A stretch of 64,000 bases of DNA from Longimicrobiales bacterium (GTDB lineage: Bacteria > Gemmatimonadota > Gemmatimonadetes > Longimicrobiales > Gaopeijiaceae). The DNA is taken from contig JANQDZ010000007.1 of the NCBI GenBank assembly GCA_028278645.1, positions 42,155 through 106,154 of the forward strand. The letters run 5' to 3'. Shown here piece by piece: positions 34,597 through 43,122 of the stretch (within the stretch, counting starts at the first letter, position 1; each line of letters opens with the position of its first letter). A model generated the notes under the pieces. It searched no databases. It saw nothing but the letters and a program-made list of their open reading frames with translations, and was not told the origin of the DNA. The position numbers were made by a program, and so were the translations under genes.

Positions 34597-36531
34597 TCAA
34601 TTCCAGATGATCCCGTAATCGTCTCCGTGGTTGCTGGATCCGCCCCAGAACGCGCCGTTCACCCAATCGAAGAATATAGCGTTAATGGGCCCCGATGTGC
34701 GGCTCGAGACCCGGAGCTGATAACCCATCTCTCGCAGTTGCTCCCTTACTTCCTCCGGCACGGAATCGTGCACCAACATCCGGCCGGGAGATGAAGTGTG
34801 CTCACCAAAGGACCCCCGCATCTGGTTGCTGTTCATGTTGGGGCCTTCGGTGGCCTGCTGAACGTTCATCTCCCACTCCACCATGTTCAGGAAAAACTGC
34901 AGGAGGTTCTGGTCCTGCGCGTCACCCCCCTGAACCGCGAAGGAGACGAAAGGCTTTCCATCCTTGAGAGCCAAAGCCGGTGTGAGGGTCGCCCGCGGCC
35001 GTTTTCCGGGCTCGACCACGTTGTAAGGGTTGTCGGCTGGATCGGTGACAAAGCTCTGGGCTCGCTGGCTGAGACCGATGCCGGTCCGCCCTGCGATGAC
35101 GGCTGGCACCCAGCCCCCGCTGGGGGTGATGGATACGACCCAGCCCTCCTCGTCGGCTGCCTGGATCGAGGTGGTGCCTGTATACAGCTCTTCCTCATAG
35201 AGATCTCGGCTATCCACCCACTCGTCCCCGCCTCCCCCCCTCCGGGACGGGGTCCTGTCCCCGGGAGCCATATGGTCCAGGTCCCCTTCTCCACCGGTGG
35301 TCGTCCAGGCGTTCAAGTACTCCTTAAAGGGATTTTCGGCGCCCATGAACGGGTACGGATCCCCGGGGCGGACGTCGGGATCATTCATGGTCCAGTCGAT
35401 CTCCGCGAACCGGCTCCTGGCGTAGTCCTTCGAGAGGAGCCCCGCCATGGGTTCTTCCGGAGGGAAGTAGGGGTCGCCGTAGTAGAAGTCCCGGTCTGCG
35501 AAAGCCAGATTCATGACCTGGTAAATCGTGTGGAGATACTCGGCACTATTAAAGCCCATCCCCTTGAGATCCACGTCCTCGAGCATGTTCAGAGCCTGTA
35601 GCATCACCGGCCCCTGGACCCAAGAGGTGAGCTTATAGACGTCGATCCCCTTGTAGTTCGTGGAGACGGGTTCTTCGATGTAAACCTGCCACTGATCCAG
35701 GTCTTCCAGGGTGATGAGCCCGCCCTCTTCCTGTGTGCCGCGAACGAGCTCCTGGGCGATGTCGCCTCGATAGAAACGATCGTAGGCAGCGTAGATTGCT
35801 TCTTTTCGGTTCTTTCCCTCAGCCAACGCCTCGGCTTCGGCCTCCACCAACTTTTCCAGGGTGGCCAGAAGGTCGTCCTGTTTGAAGATCTCACCGACCC
35901 TTGGAGCGGGATTGTCCTCATCCTCTGGATGGGTGAAGTAGACTTCACGGGAGTACTTCCATTCCCGGATCAGCTCTCTATCCGATCTCATGCGCCGCAC
36001 GGCGTCAGCCTCGATGGGGTAACCGGCGGCCATCTCCATGGCCGGCCCGAGGACTTCCGCCAAGCTCTTTGATCCATACTCCGCCAGCATCACCATCAGC
36101 CCGCCGGGAGTCCCGGGGGTCACCGCCGAGAGGGGACCGTCGGCAGGTGGATACCGAAATCCCTGGCTCTTGTAGAAGTCCGGCGTCGCCCCGGTGGGCG
36201 CCGCTCCAAGCGCGTTGATCCCTATGACTTTTCCGGTGTTGGGATTGTAGATGAGGGCCTGGGTTTCTCCGCCCCAGCTGAGGACGTCCCACATGGTTGC
36301 TGTGGCAGCCAACATCCCGCACGCCGCATCAACCGCGTTCCCGCCCTTGATGAAGACGCTGGCCCCAGCGGTTGCCGCCATGGGCTTCCCCGTGATGGCG
36401 ACCCAATGTTTACCGTGGAGAATCGGCTTCTGGGGGCGGAAGTTCTGGGCATCCGCCATCGTGGGGAGTGAGGCGAGGGATACGGCAGCAAAAAGAACGG
36501 CCCCACCGATATCTCGAAAAACGGACTTCAT
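34597..36531 (-). CDS. exported gamma-glutamyltransferase-family Ntn hydrolase
   Basis: 644 residues, longer than the usual 550-590. A signal peptide (VLFAAVSLASLPTMADAQ) is followed by the family core GASVFIKGGNAVDAACGMLA, GGETQALIYNPNTGKVIGIN and TPGTPGGLMVMLAEYGSKSL. The autoprocessing Thr stands in ELYTGTTSIQAADEEGWVVS. The segment aligning with the paired serines and PGGS of E. coli GGT reads PRATLTPAL and VQGGDAQDQ, so donor specificity probably differs. Extra acidic helices occupy residues ~200-240. It should hydrolyse or transfer gamma-glutamyl or related acyl groups in the periplasm. Confidence 0.88.
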   Translation of the reverse strand: MKSVFRDIGGAVLFAAVSLASLPTMADAQNFRPQKPILHGKHWVAITGKPMAATAGASVFIKGGNAVDAACGMLAATATMWDVLSWGGETQALIYNPNTGKVIGINALGAAPTGATPDFYKSQGFRYPPADGPLSAVTPGTPGGLMVMLAEYGSKSLAEVLGPAMEMAAGYPIEADAVRRMRSDRELIREWKYSREVYFTHPEDEDNPAPRVGEIFKQDDLLATLEKLVEAEAEALAEGKNRKEAIYAAYDRFYRGDIAQELVRGTQEEGGLITLEDLDQWQVYIEEPVSTNYKGIDVYKLTSWVQGPVMLQALNMLEDVDLKGMGFNSAEYLHTIYQVMNLAFADRDFYYGDPYFPPEEPMAGLLSKDYARSRFAEIDWTMNDPDVRPGDPYPFMGAENPFKEYLNAWTTTGGEGDLDHMAPGDRTPSRRGGGGDEWVDSRDLYEEELYTGTTSIQAADEEGWVVSITPSGGWVPAVIAGRTGIGLSQRAQSFVTDPADNPYNVVEPGKRPRATLTPALALKDGKPFVSFAVQGGDAQDQNLLQFFLNMVEWEMNVQQATEGPNMNSNQMRGSFGEHTSSPGRMLVHDSVPEEVREQLREMGYQLRVSSRTSGPINAIFFDWVNGAFWGGSSNHGDDYGIIWN

Positions 36532-36644
36532 GACTCCTCCTTCTGAATGGGCTGGGACCCATGATGGGGTTGGGAAGCGGCGGGGAAAAGGGGATGGGGC
36601 AGATCGGAGTCCACCCTGGAAGGGGAGCAGCGGTGGCGGGGCAG

Positions 36645-37238
36645 TCAGGACCCGGTGATGGCCCTCCGGAACTCCTTGGCGCAGTGGGCCAACGAGGTCT
36701 TCAGATATCGCGCCTCCTCACGCTCGCTCCGGCTGATGGGGCCTTCCGACCCCTTCTCCATCCCAACACCCACAAATATCGGTCCGTCGACCGTGAGGAT
36801 CTCCGGTAATGTGGCTTCGTAGCCCACGTCTCGGTTGAACGAGTACACCCTCGGGAACCCCGCAGCCCGGGCCAGCCCGGGGAAGTCCACCTTTCCTGCC
36901 CCGGGAACCGGCTGGTTTCCCGTGATCTCGTACCTGCCGTTCTCCAGTACGAATAGGACCAGATTCTTGGCGCCGGACTCCACTATGGTCACCAGCGTCC
37001 CCAGGTTCATGAGCATGCTTCCGTCCCCGTTCAGGCAGATGACCTTTCGGGACGGCTGGGCAAGAGCGATCCCAAGCGCGAGGTCGGCCGTATGCCCCAT
37101 GGCGCTGTCAGCTGACGCAAAATCCAGGTCATGGTCTGAGATCCGCCCCCAGGGCCGAGTCACGCCCATGCTCGTAACGACCACTTCGTCTTTTCGAAGC
37201 GCAACCAACGGTCCTAGGAGCTGGTCTTTCGTGAGCAT
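36645..37238 (-). CDS. TPP-dependent decarboxylase, C-terminal (beta) subunit
   Basis: 197 residues carrying the ThDP-binding half of a 2-oxoacid decarboxylase: DSAMGHTADLALGIALAQPS, the ThDP/Mg motif CLNGDGSMLMNLGTL ending at the Asn in VLENGRYEITG, and ARAAGFPRVYSFN. It pairs with the gene 9 bp upstream, which holds the N-terminal half. The split arrangement is that of sulfopyruvate decarboxylase (ComDE) and some phosphonopyruvate decarboxylases. No PEP mutase, phosphonate or coenzyme-M gene is nearby, so the substrate is undecided between these. Confidence 0.82.
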   Translation of the reverse strand: MLTKDQLLGPLVALRKDEVVVTSMGVTRPWGRISDHDLDFASADSAMGHTADLALGIALAQPSRKVICLNGDGSMLMNLGTLVTIVESGAKNLVLFVLENGRYEITGNQPVPGAGKVDFPGLARAAGFPRVYSFNRDVGYEATLPEILTVDGPIFVGVGMEKGSEGPISRSEREEARYLKTSLAHCAKEFRRAITGS

Positions 37239-37247
37239 GGGGACCTC

Positions 37248-37850
37248 TTACCCGAAAACGGCGTCCAGTAGGACGGCCACGGGTCTTTCGTCTTCTTTGG
37301 CCATGATCTGGGCTTCACGGACGGGAGTCAGGTCTGTTGCGTCTCCGAGACCGAGGGCAGGGATCCCCCAGGCGCGAAGCGTAGACTCGGTCATGTGGGC
37401 AACCGAATCGAGGTCACTACGGACCAAGATCTCCCTGTTCATGGGCGCACCGGAGGGCTCGATCCCCGCCTTCCGAGCTTTTGAGTAGCCCCTGCACGTG
37501 ACCAGAATCAGAATCGGTGCTCCCATCCGGGCAGCGGTTCCTCGAAGGGCATCCCCAGCCTCCAACAACCCCGTATTCTGAATCAGGACCGCGGGGTGGC
37601 CGCCCCCGAGCCAAAGGCCCGAGGCCAGGCCGATCCCCTCCCCCTCCCGTGTAGCATAGAGGACCCTTGGCACCCTTTCTTCCCGGCGGGACCGCTCCGG
37701 GTCAGAGGGTTTTTCCAGGGCAGCGAGGATCGGCGCAGAGGTGTTGTCGGGGACCGTTACCACGTGGGTGATTCCCAGCTCACTGAGGAGGGTCACAAAA
37801 GAGTCGGCGGGGGAAGGATCACCTTCCGGGCGGGGAGCGGAGCTGACCAT
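37248..37850 (-). CDS. TPP-dependent decarboxylase, N-terminal (alpha) subunit
   Basis: 200 residues with the PYR half of ThDP decarboxylases: FVTLLSELGITHVVTVPDNT, the catalytic Glu in YATREGEGIGLASGLWLGGG, IQNTGLLEAGDALRGTAARM, and LILVTCRGYSKARK. It resembles ComD of sulfopyruvate decarboxylase and the N-terminal half of phosphonopyruvate decarboxylase. The ATG at 37850 is used because the region further upstream is not protein-like. It is translated just before the beta subunit gene. It is divergent from a PpsR-type gene across a 142-bp promoter region. Confidence 0.8.
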   Translation of the reverse strand: MVSSAPRPEGDPSPADSFVTLLSELGITHVVTVPDNTSAPILAALEKPSDPERSRREERVPRVLYATREGEGIGLASGLWLGGGHPAVLIQNTGLLEAGDALRGTAARMGAPILILVTCRGYSKARKAGIEPSGAPMNREILVRSDLDSVAHMTESTLRAWGIPALGLGDATDLTPVREAQIMAKEDERPVAVLLDAVFG

Positions 37851-37992
37851 AGCGGAAAGAAAGCCATCGGCATGATGGCAGGCAAGGGTACGTCGGCTCA
37901 AAAAAAACACCAAATCCAACCGATGGACCTCGAAAACCTCATAGCGATGCCCTATCCTAAGTCCAAATCTCGAGTCAGACCTCAACCGGGAA

Positions 37993-38820
37993 GTGAACGT
38001 GCAACGCAACCCCGTGGTCTACGTGGTCTCGGATTCCATGGGCGAAACCGCCCAACTGGTTGCCAAGGCGGTCCTCAGCCAGTTCCCTGAAGGGAACGTC
38101 GGATTGAGGCGGTTTAGCCACATCGAAACCCCGGACGCAGCTCTGGAGGTGATGAAAGCCGCCCGGGACCAGCCGACCATGATCATCTTTACGGTCATTA
38201 TTCCCGAAGTTCGAGACCTCATTCAAGCACAGGCCGACAAGCACGGGATTCCTCTGGTGGACATCATGGGCCCCGCACTTGAGGGTTTGGAGGAGATCTC
38301 GGGGGAATCCGCCCTCCTGGAGCCGGGGCTCATCCACAAGCTGGACGAACAGTACTTCCAGCGTGTGGAGGCCGTGGAGTTCGCGGTGAACCACGATGAC
38401 GGGAAGAACCCCAAAGGGTATCGAAACGCCGATGTCGTTCTCCTCGGGGTGAGCCGGTCCAGCAAAACACCTGTGAGTATGTACCTGGCCAACCGGGCTT
38501 TGAAAGTGGCGAACCTGCCCCTGGTCCCAGAGGTCGCCACCCCACCTGAACTACACCGGGTCCCGTCGAGGAGGATCGTGGGATTGACCATCTCTCCGGC
38601 CAAGCTTGCCGGCATCAGGAAGCTCAGGATGCGAGCCATGGGCTTGCCGGGCCAGACAGACTACTCCGACCTCAGCCGAATCCAGGACGAGTTGGTGTAC
38701 GCTCAGAACCTCTACTCGGAGCTCGGATGTGAGGTGCTGGATGTGACGGACAGAGCGGTCGAGGAAACGGCGGCAGTGGTAATGGAGCTCATCGGGACAC
38801 CGATCAACTCTGGCGACTGA
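37993..38820 (+). CDS. PpsR-family pyruvate,phosphate dikinase regulatory protein
   Basis: 275 residues of the DUF299/PPPS-regulatory family: VVYVVSDSMGETAQLVAKAV, the P-loop LLGVSRSSKTPVSMYLANRA, and IVGLTISPAKLAGIRKLRM. These proteins use ADP to phosphorylate, and Pi to dephosphorylate, a Thr on pyruvate phosphate dikinase or PEP synthase, switching pyruvate-PEP flux. It begins at GTG. The target kinase gene is not in the window. Divergence from the decarboxylase pair hints at shared PEP/pyruvate-linked control. Confidence 0.9.
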   Translation: MNVQRNPVVYVVSDSMGETAQLVAKAVLSQFPEGNVGLRRFSHIETPDAALEVMKAARDQPTMIIFTVIIPEVRDLIQAQADKHGIPLVDIMGPALEGLEEISGESALLEPGLIHKLDEQYFQRVEAVEFAVNHDDGKNPKGYRNADVVLLGVSRSSKTPVSMYLANRALKVANLPLVPEVATPPELHRVPSRRIVGLTISPAKLAGIRKLRMRAMGLPGQTDYSDLSRIQDELVYAQNLYSELGCEVLDVTDRAVEETAAVVMELIGTPINSGD

Positions 38821-38942
38821 CCCGTGGCTCTGGTCGATCTGGCATGGGGTACAGTCCTTACGGGGACCGTGAGTGCAGTCACCAACCTGGTGAGGCTTTT
38901 TCTGAAGTGACGGAAGGCGACCCACAAAGGAGGAAGGGGAGC

Positions 38943-39443
38943 ATGTACAGGAAGATCGATGATTTCCTTGACGGCTGGGCCTACGAGATCGAGGCGACGC
39001 TCAAGGTTTACCGCCAACTTACCGACGAATCGTTGGAACAGCGGGTAACCGCCGAGGGACGTACCCTGGGACGCGTCGCCTGGCATATTGTCCAGACCCT
39101 CCCGGAAATGGGGGGAAGGACCGGCCTGGAGATCACCGGACCTGGCGAGACCGATCCGGTTCCAGATTCAGCCGCCGAGATTACCGAACGCTTCGAAGAA
39201 GCGGCCAACTCCCTCTCCGACGAAGTCCGATCGACGTGGACCGACGAGGACTTGGACGTGGAAGACGAGATGTACGGAGAGATGTGGACCAGGAGGGCAA
39301 GCCTCTCCGCCATTCTCCACCATCAAACCCACCACCGGGGTCAGATGACAGTTCTCATGCGGCAGGCCGGTCTGAAGGTCCCCGGGGTTTACGGACCCGC
39401 CAAGGAAGAGTGGGAAGCCTACGGTATGCCCCCTCAGGACTAG
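38943..39443 (+). CDS. DinB-family metal-binding protein
   Basis: 166 residues with a four-helix bundle. The putative metal ligands are His in GRVAWHIVQTLPEMGG and the cluster AILHHQTHHRGQMTVLMRQA, which is the DinB/YfiT signature. An AGGAGG precedes the ATG at 38943. Members of this superfamily include bacillithiol/mycothiol-dependent transferases and maleylpyruvate isomerase, so a thiol transferase is possible, but nothing in the sequence fixes the substrate. It lies ahead of a membrane-glycan gene cluster, 30 bp before its first gene. Confidence 0.88.
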   Translation: MYRKIDDFLDGWAYEIEATLKVYRQLTDESLEQRVTAEGRTLGRVAWHIVQTLPEMGGRTGLEITGPGETDPVPDSAAEITERFEEAANSLSDEVRSTWTDEDLDVEDEMYGEMWTRRASLSAILHHQTHHRGQMTVLMRQAGLKVPGVYGPAKEEWEAYGMPPQD

Positions 39444-39473
39444 ATCGGGAATCCGCTACCGGAGGGCCAGGGC

Positions 39474-40418
39474 ATGAAACCGCGAGACGGGACCCGGGCT
39501 TGGCTCGGTTGGGTTATTGGCGTCACCCTCACCATCGGCCTGGTAGCCCTCGTTCACTTTTCGGTGGGTTGGGGACCCCTCCTGGCCCCCTGGCTCCAAG
39601 TCGATCCGGGGACGCTGGCTGGAGCGGTCTTACTGGTATTGATCACCTATGCAGTTCGGGCCATCCGTATCCACCATTATTTCCGGCCGGTCACCTTGGG
39701 GTTGTTCCCTCGGACATTCCGTATCGTCCTCGTCCATAACCTCCTGAACAACCTCCTTCCGATGCGTACCGGTGAGGCGTCCTTCCCCGTGCTCATGGCA
39801 AAGGGGTTCCAGGTCCCATTCTCACAATCCATCCCGGCCCTACTGTATCTCAGGCTGCTCGACCTCTTCTTTGTGCTCCTCCTCGGGGTCACAGGGCTCC
39901 TACTATTTAAGGGCAGCGCGGCGGCATTCTTGGTTATCGGCATCGCCCCCACTCCATACCTGTTCTTCCGCGTTCAGCCCCGGCTGGCGGCGAAGCTGGA
40001 AAAGAGATCGTCCCGCCTGGCGTCCATGGCAAGAGAGGCCATCCGCGGCCTCCCTTCGTCTTCCGCTCTTTTTTGGAGGACTTGGACTTGGACGGCTCTG
40101 AACTGGTCCAGCAAGCTCCTGGTTCTGGCGTGGATCCTGACGGCTTTCGAGCCGATGCCCTTCTCGTCCGCCCTCGTCGGAAGCACCACCGGAGAGCTCT
40201 CCAGCGTTCTTCCCTTTCACGGCCTGGCGGGCGCTGGGACCTACGAGGCCGGCGTGGTGGCCGGCTTGGCCCCCATGGGAATAAGCCTCGAATCGGCACT
40301 CAAGGCCGCAGTAAACTTGCACCTCTTCGTTCTAGGTGTGTCGATCCTTGCCGGAGCGGTGGCGGGCCTGATCCCTTCCCCTAGCCACGATTCGGATAAG
40401 AGCCCCACAACTTCCTAG
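39474..40418 (+). CDS. lysylphosphatidylglycerol-synthase-type (UPF0104) membrane protein
   Basis: 314 residues and about eight helices, matching the LPG_synthase_TM/UPF0104 family: AVRAIRIHHYFRPVTLGLF, VHNLLNNLLPMRTGEASFPV, LLYLRLLDLFFVLLLGVTGL, and LPFHGLAGAGTYEAGVVAGL. The synthase domain of MprF is absent. The stand-alone membrane domain is often found with polyprenyl-phosphate glycosyltransferases and is thought to flip lipids. It is followed closely by GT2, GT39 and PAP2 genes on the same strand. A small CCCC/GGGG hairpin with TTTT follows its stop. Confidence 0.85.
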   Translation: MKPRDGTRAWLGWVIGVTLTIGLVALVHFSVGWGPLLAPWLQVDPGTLAGAVLLVLITYAVRAIRIHHYFRPVTLGLFPRTFRIVLVHNLLNNLLPMRTGEASFPVLMAKGFQVPFSQSIPALLYLRLLDLFFVLLLGVTGLLLFKGSAAAFLVIGIAPTPYLFFRVQPRLAAKLEKRSSRLASMAREAIRGLPSSSALFWRTWTWTALNWSSKLLVLAWILTAFEPMPFSSALVGSTTGELSSVLPFHGLAGAGTYEAGVVAGLAPMGISLESALKAAVNLHLFVLGVSILAGAVAGLIPSPSHDSDKSPTTS

Positions 40419-40474
40419 AAGCCTGATCGGAAAAGGGGGTGCGGCCCCGCTCAGGGGTTTTGTATCTTGCTGAC

Positions 40475-41548
40475 ATGACGACCACAGCTATGGGTGAAGA
40501 GCGAACCCCGGAAACTCCGACACTTTCGGTAGTGATCCCCTTCTTCAACGAAGAAGAGAACGTCGAAGGAATCTTAGGGGAGGTCCACCAGGCGATGGAG
40601 TCCTCCCCCTGGCGTTGGGAGGCCGTCCTGGTGGACGACGGCAGCGAGGACGACACCCTCATCCGCATGGGCGCGGCACAAAGCCGGCACGGAGCCCATG
40701 TGAGGATCGTGGCACTCCAAAGGAACTTCGGCCAAACTGCCGCAACGCAGGCGGGCATCGACGCTGCCGACGGAGACCTGATCGTCACTTTGGACGGCGA
40801 TCGTCAGAATGATCCGGAAGACATCGTCCCGCTGGCGCGTCGCCTGGTCAAAGAGGAGCTGGATTTGGTGGTGGGATGGAGGAAGAGCCGCCAGGACGGC
40901 TTCCTCCTCCGTCGGCTTCCTTCTCTGATCGCAAACCGGCTTATCGGGAGAGTCACCGGTGTCCGGCTTCACGACTACGGCTGTAGTCTGAAGGTGTACC
41001 GTGCATCGGTCCTGCGGAGCGTCCGCTTATATGGCGAAATGCATCGGTTCATCCCGGGTTGGTTCGCGGCATCCACATCTCCGAAACGGATTTCCGAGGA
41101 GGTGGTCAACCACCGGCCGCGAACGGCTGGAAAATCCAAATACGGTCTGGGCCGAACCTTCCGAGTTCTCCTCGATCTCCTCTCGGTCCATTTCTTCATG
41201 CGGTACTGGACCCGGCCCGGGCATTTCTTCGGATCCATCGGGCTTTTTTTCGGAACCGTGGGCGGGTTGATCCTGACCTACCTCGCTTGGGTGAAGTTCG
41301 GTTTGGGTGAAGACATCGGGACCCGTCCACTGCTCCTGGTTGGGATCGTGATGGTGATCGCGTCCGTGCAATTCATCACCACGGGAGTCGTGGGGGAGCT
41401 CCTTACCCGGACCTACTTCGAGTCTTCCAACGCCAAGCCGTACGTGGTAAGAACCCAACCGGAAGCCTCAAGAGTCTGGGCCGGCGAGGTGGGCCACGCA
41501 GCGGGTCCGGGCTCCACCGACACCACATCTTCGATCCCAGGCTCCTAA
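40475..41548 (+). CDS. GT2 polyprenyl-phosphate glycosyltransferase (ArnC/GtrB/DPM1-like)
   Basis: About 357 residues. The catalytic GT-A domain has LSVVIPFFNEEENVEGILGE, AVLVDDGSEDDTL, LQRNFGQTAATQAGID, the DXD-like TLDGDRQNDPEDI and GCSLKVYRASVL. Two C-terminal membrane hairpin helices (FFGSIGLFFGTVGGLILTYL and LLLVGIVMVIASVQFITTGV) end in the typical ELLTRTYFE. These enzymes make undecaprenyl-phosphate-sugar on the cytoplasmic side. The downstream GT39 gene, 4 bp away, would use that donor. The start at 40475 is chosen, with 40490 possible. Confidence 0.92.
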   Translation: MTTTAMGEERTPETPTLSVVIPFFNEEENVEGILGEVHQAMESSPWRWEAVLVDDGSEDDTLIRMGAAQSRHGAHVRIVALQRNFGQTAATQAGIDAADGDLIVTLDGDRQNDPEDIVPLARRLVKEELDLVVGWRKSRQDGFLLRRLPSLIANRLIGRVTGVRLHDYGCSLKVYRASVLRSVRLYGEMHRFIPGWFAASTSPKRISEEVVNHRPRTAGKSKYGLGRTFRVLLDLLSVHFFMRYWTRPGHFFGSIGLFFGTVGGLILTYLAWVKFGLGEDIGTRPLLLVGIVMVIASVQFITTGVVGELLTRTYFESSNAKPYVVRTQPEASRVWAGEVGHAAGPGSTDTTSSIPGS

Positions 41549-41552
41549 AGGA

Positions 41553-43112
41553 ATGCCGAAGTCTCTCCCAGAGCTGAGTTTCTGGCGCCGACGGGGACCG
41601 TTGCTCCTTTTGGCCGCAGCCGTCGGCATGGGCTTCTTCGCGAACCTCGGAGAAGCACCCCTCTTCGATCGGGACGAGGGCGCATTCAGCGAAGCCACCA
41701 GGGAGATGGTGGAGAGCGGGAACTACATCTCCACGACCTTGAACGGCGAACCGAGGTACGACAAGCCAATTCTCACCTACTACTTCCAGGCGGTAGGCGT
41801 CTCCATCCTCGGCTGGAACGAACAGGGACTGCGCCTCCACTCTGCCCTTGCCGCCATGCTCTGGGTATTGCTCGTCTGGGCATTCGCCAGACGAGAGTGG
41901 GACGACACCACCGGATGGGTGGCCGGTGTCCTCACCGCCACCTCGTTATGGGTGATGGTCATCGGGAGAGCGGCCACCGCTGATGCGCTCCTGAATCTCT
42001 TTCTGGCCCTTACCCTTTTCGACCTGTACCGATTCTGGAAGCAGAGGCGTAGGGCGCCTCTGTACCGGGTTTTTTTCTGGGCCAGCTTGGGTTTCCTGAC
42101 CAAGGGACCCATAGCCGTCGCAATTCCACTGGCCGCCGCGTTCTTTTTGGCTCTGGTCCGGGGCCAGCTGGTTCGGTATCTCAAGGCGGTCTTCAGCCCG
42201 GTGGGGTGGGCAATCTTCTTTTGCGTGGCCGGACCTTGGTACTGGGCAATCTACGCCCGGGACGGACAGGCTTTCATCGACGGGTTTTTCCTGGGCCACA
42301 ACCTGAGCCGATTTGCTGACACCATGGAGGGCCATGGGGGCGTCTTATTCTATTTCGTCCCGGTGGCCCTCCTCATAGTCCTCCCTCACACTACCCTTCT
42401 CCTCAAAACCCTCGGTCGAATCCGAAAAGCGACGAAGAGCGATCTGGAGCTCTTTCTTTGGCTCTGGTTCGGGTTCGTGTTCCTTTTTTTCTCGGTGTCC
42501 AGCACTCAGTTGCCCCACTACCTGCTCTATGGCGCCACGCCCCTGTTCCTCCTCATGGCCCGGTACCGAGCTGAGCTCAAGAGTCGTTTCCTGGCCCTCC
42601 TGCCGGCTGTCTTTCTGGCTGCCTTCATTTTTTTCCTCCCGTGGATCTGGGAGGTTGCCGAACCGAGAGTAACCGACGAGTTCACGAAGGCCATCATGAC
42701 CGTGGCTCCGGAGGCTCTTGGGTGGGAGTATCGACTCTGGACCGGGGTGGGATTGGCATCGGTGGTTGCCCTGCTCTTCCTCAAACGATGGAAACCCTGG
42801 CAGCACCTCATGGCAGCCGGTTTGGTCATTTCCACCGTCCTGGCTTTCGCCCTCTTCCCCGCCTACGGCCACATCCAGCAGGGGCCGACGAAAGAAGCGG
42901 CCCACCTGGCTCGGGCCGAGGGATGGGACGTGGTGATGTGGCGGCTGGATATGCCCAGCTTCGCGCTATACTACGGAGACATCACGCCGCTTCGGGCCCC
43001 GGAGCCCGGCGAGGTGGTGTTCACCCGGGTCACTCGTTTGGACCGGCTGGAGATCCCGACGGAAGTGTTGTTCCAAAAGGGTGGGATCGTGCTGGCCCGG
43101 GCCCTGGAGTAA
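41553..43112 (+). CDS. GT39/ArnT-like membrane glycosyltransferase
   Basis: 519 residues and about eleven to twelve helices. The first periplasmic loop has the catalytic acidic motif APLFDRDEGAFSEATREMVE and the NYISTTLNGEPRYDKPILTY segment typical of ArnT/PMT-type enzymes. Further motifs are GRAATADALLNLFLALTLFD and LGFLTKGPIAVAIPLAAAFF. A soluble C-terminal domain follows. It would move a sugar from undecaprenyl phosphate to lipid A or another envelope acceptor on the outer side of the inner membrane. It sits directly after the GT2 gene. Confidence 0.9.
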   Translation: MPKSLPELSFWRRRGPLLLLAAAVGMGFFANLGEAPLFDRDEGAFSEATREMVESGNYISTTLNGEPRYDKPILTYYFQAVGVSILGWNEQGLRLHSALAAMLWVLLVWAFARREWDDTTGWVAGVLTATSLWVMVIGRAATADALLNLFLALTLFDLYRFWKQRRRAPLYRVFFWASLGFLTKGPIAVAIPLAAAFFLALVRGQLVRYLKAVFSPVGWAIFFCVAGPWYWAIYARDGQAFIDGFFLGHNLSRFADTMEGHGGVLFYFVPVALLIVLPHTTLLLKTLGRIRKATKSDLELFLWLWFGFVFLFFSVSSTQLPHYLLYGATPLFLLMARYRAELKSRFLALLPAVFLAAFIFFLPWIWEVAEPRVTDEFTKAIMTVAPEALGWEYRLWTGVGLASVVALLFLKRWKPWQHLMAAGLVISTVLAFALFPAYGHIQQGPTKEAAHLARAEGWDVVMWRLDMPSFALYYGDITPLRAPEPGEVVFTRVTRLDRLEIPTEVLFQKGGIVLARALE

Positions 43113-43122
43113 GGCCCGGACT

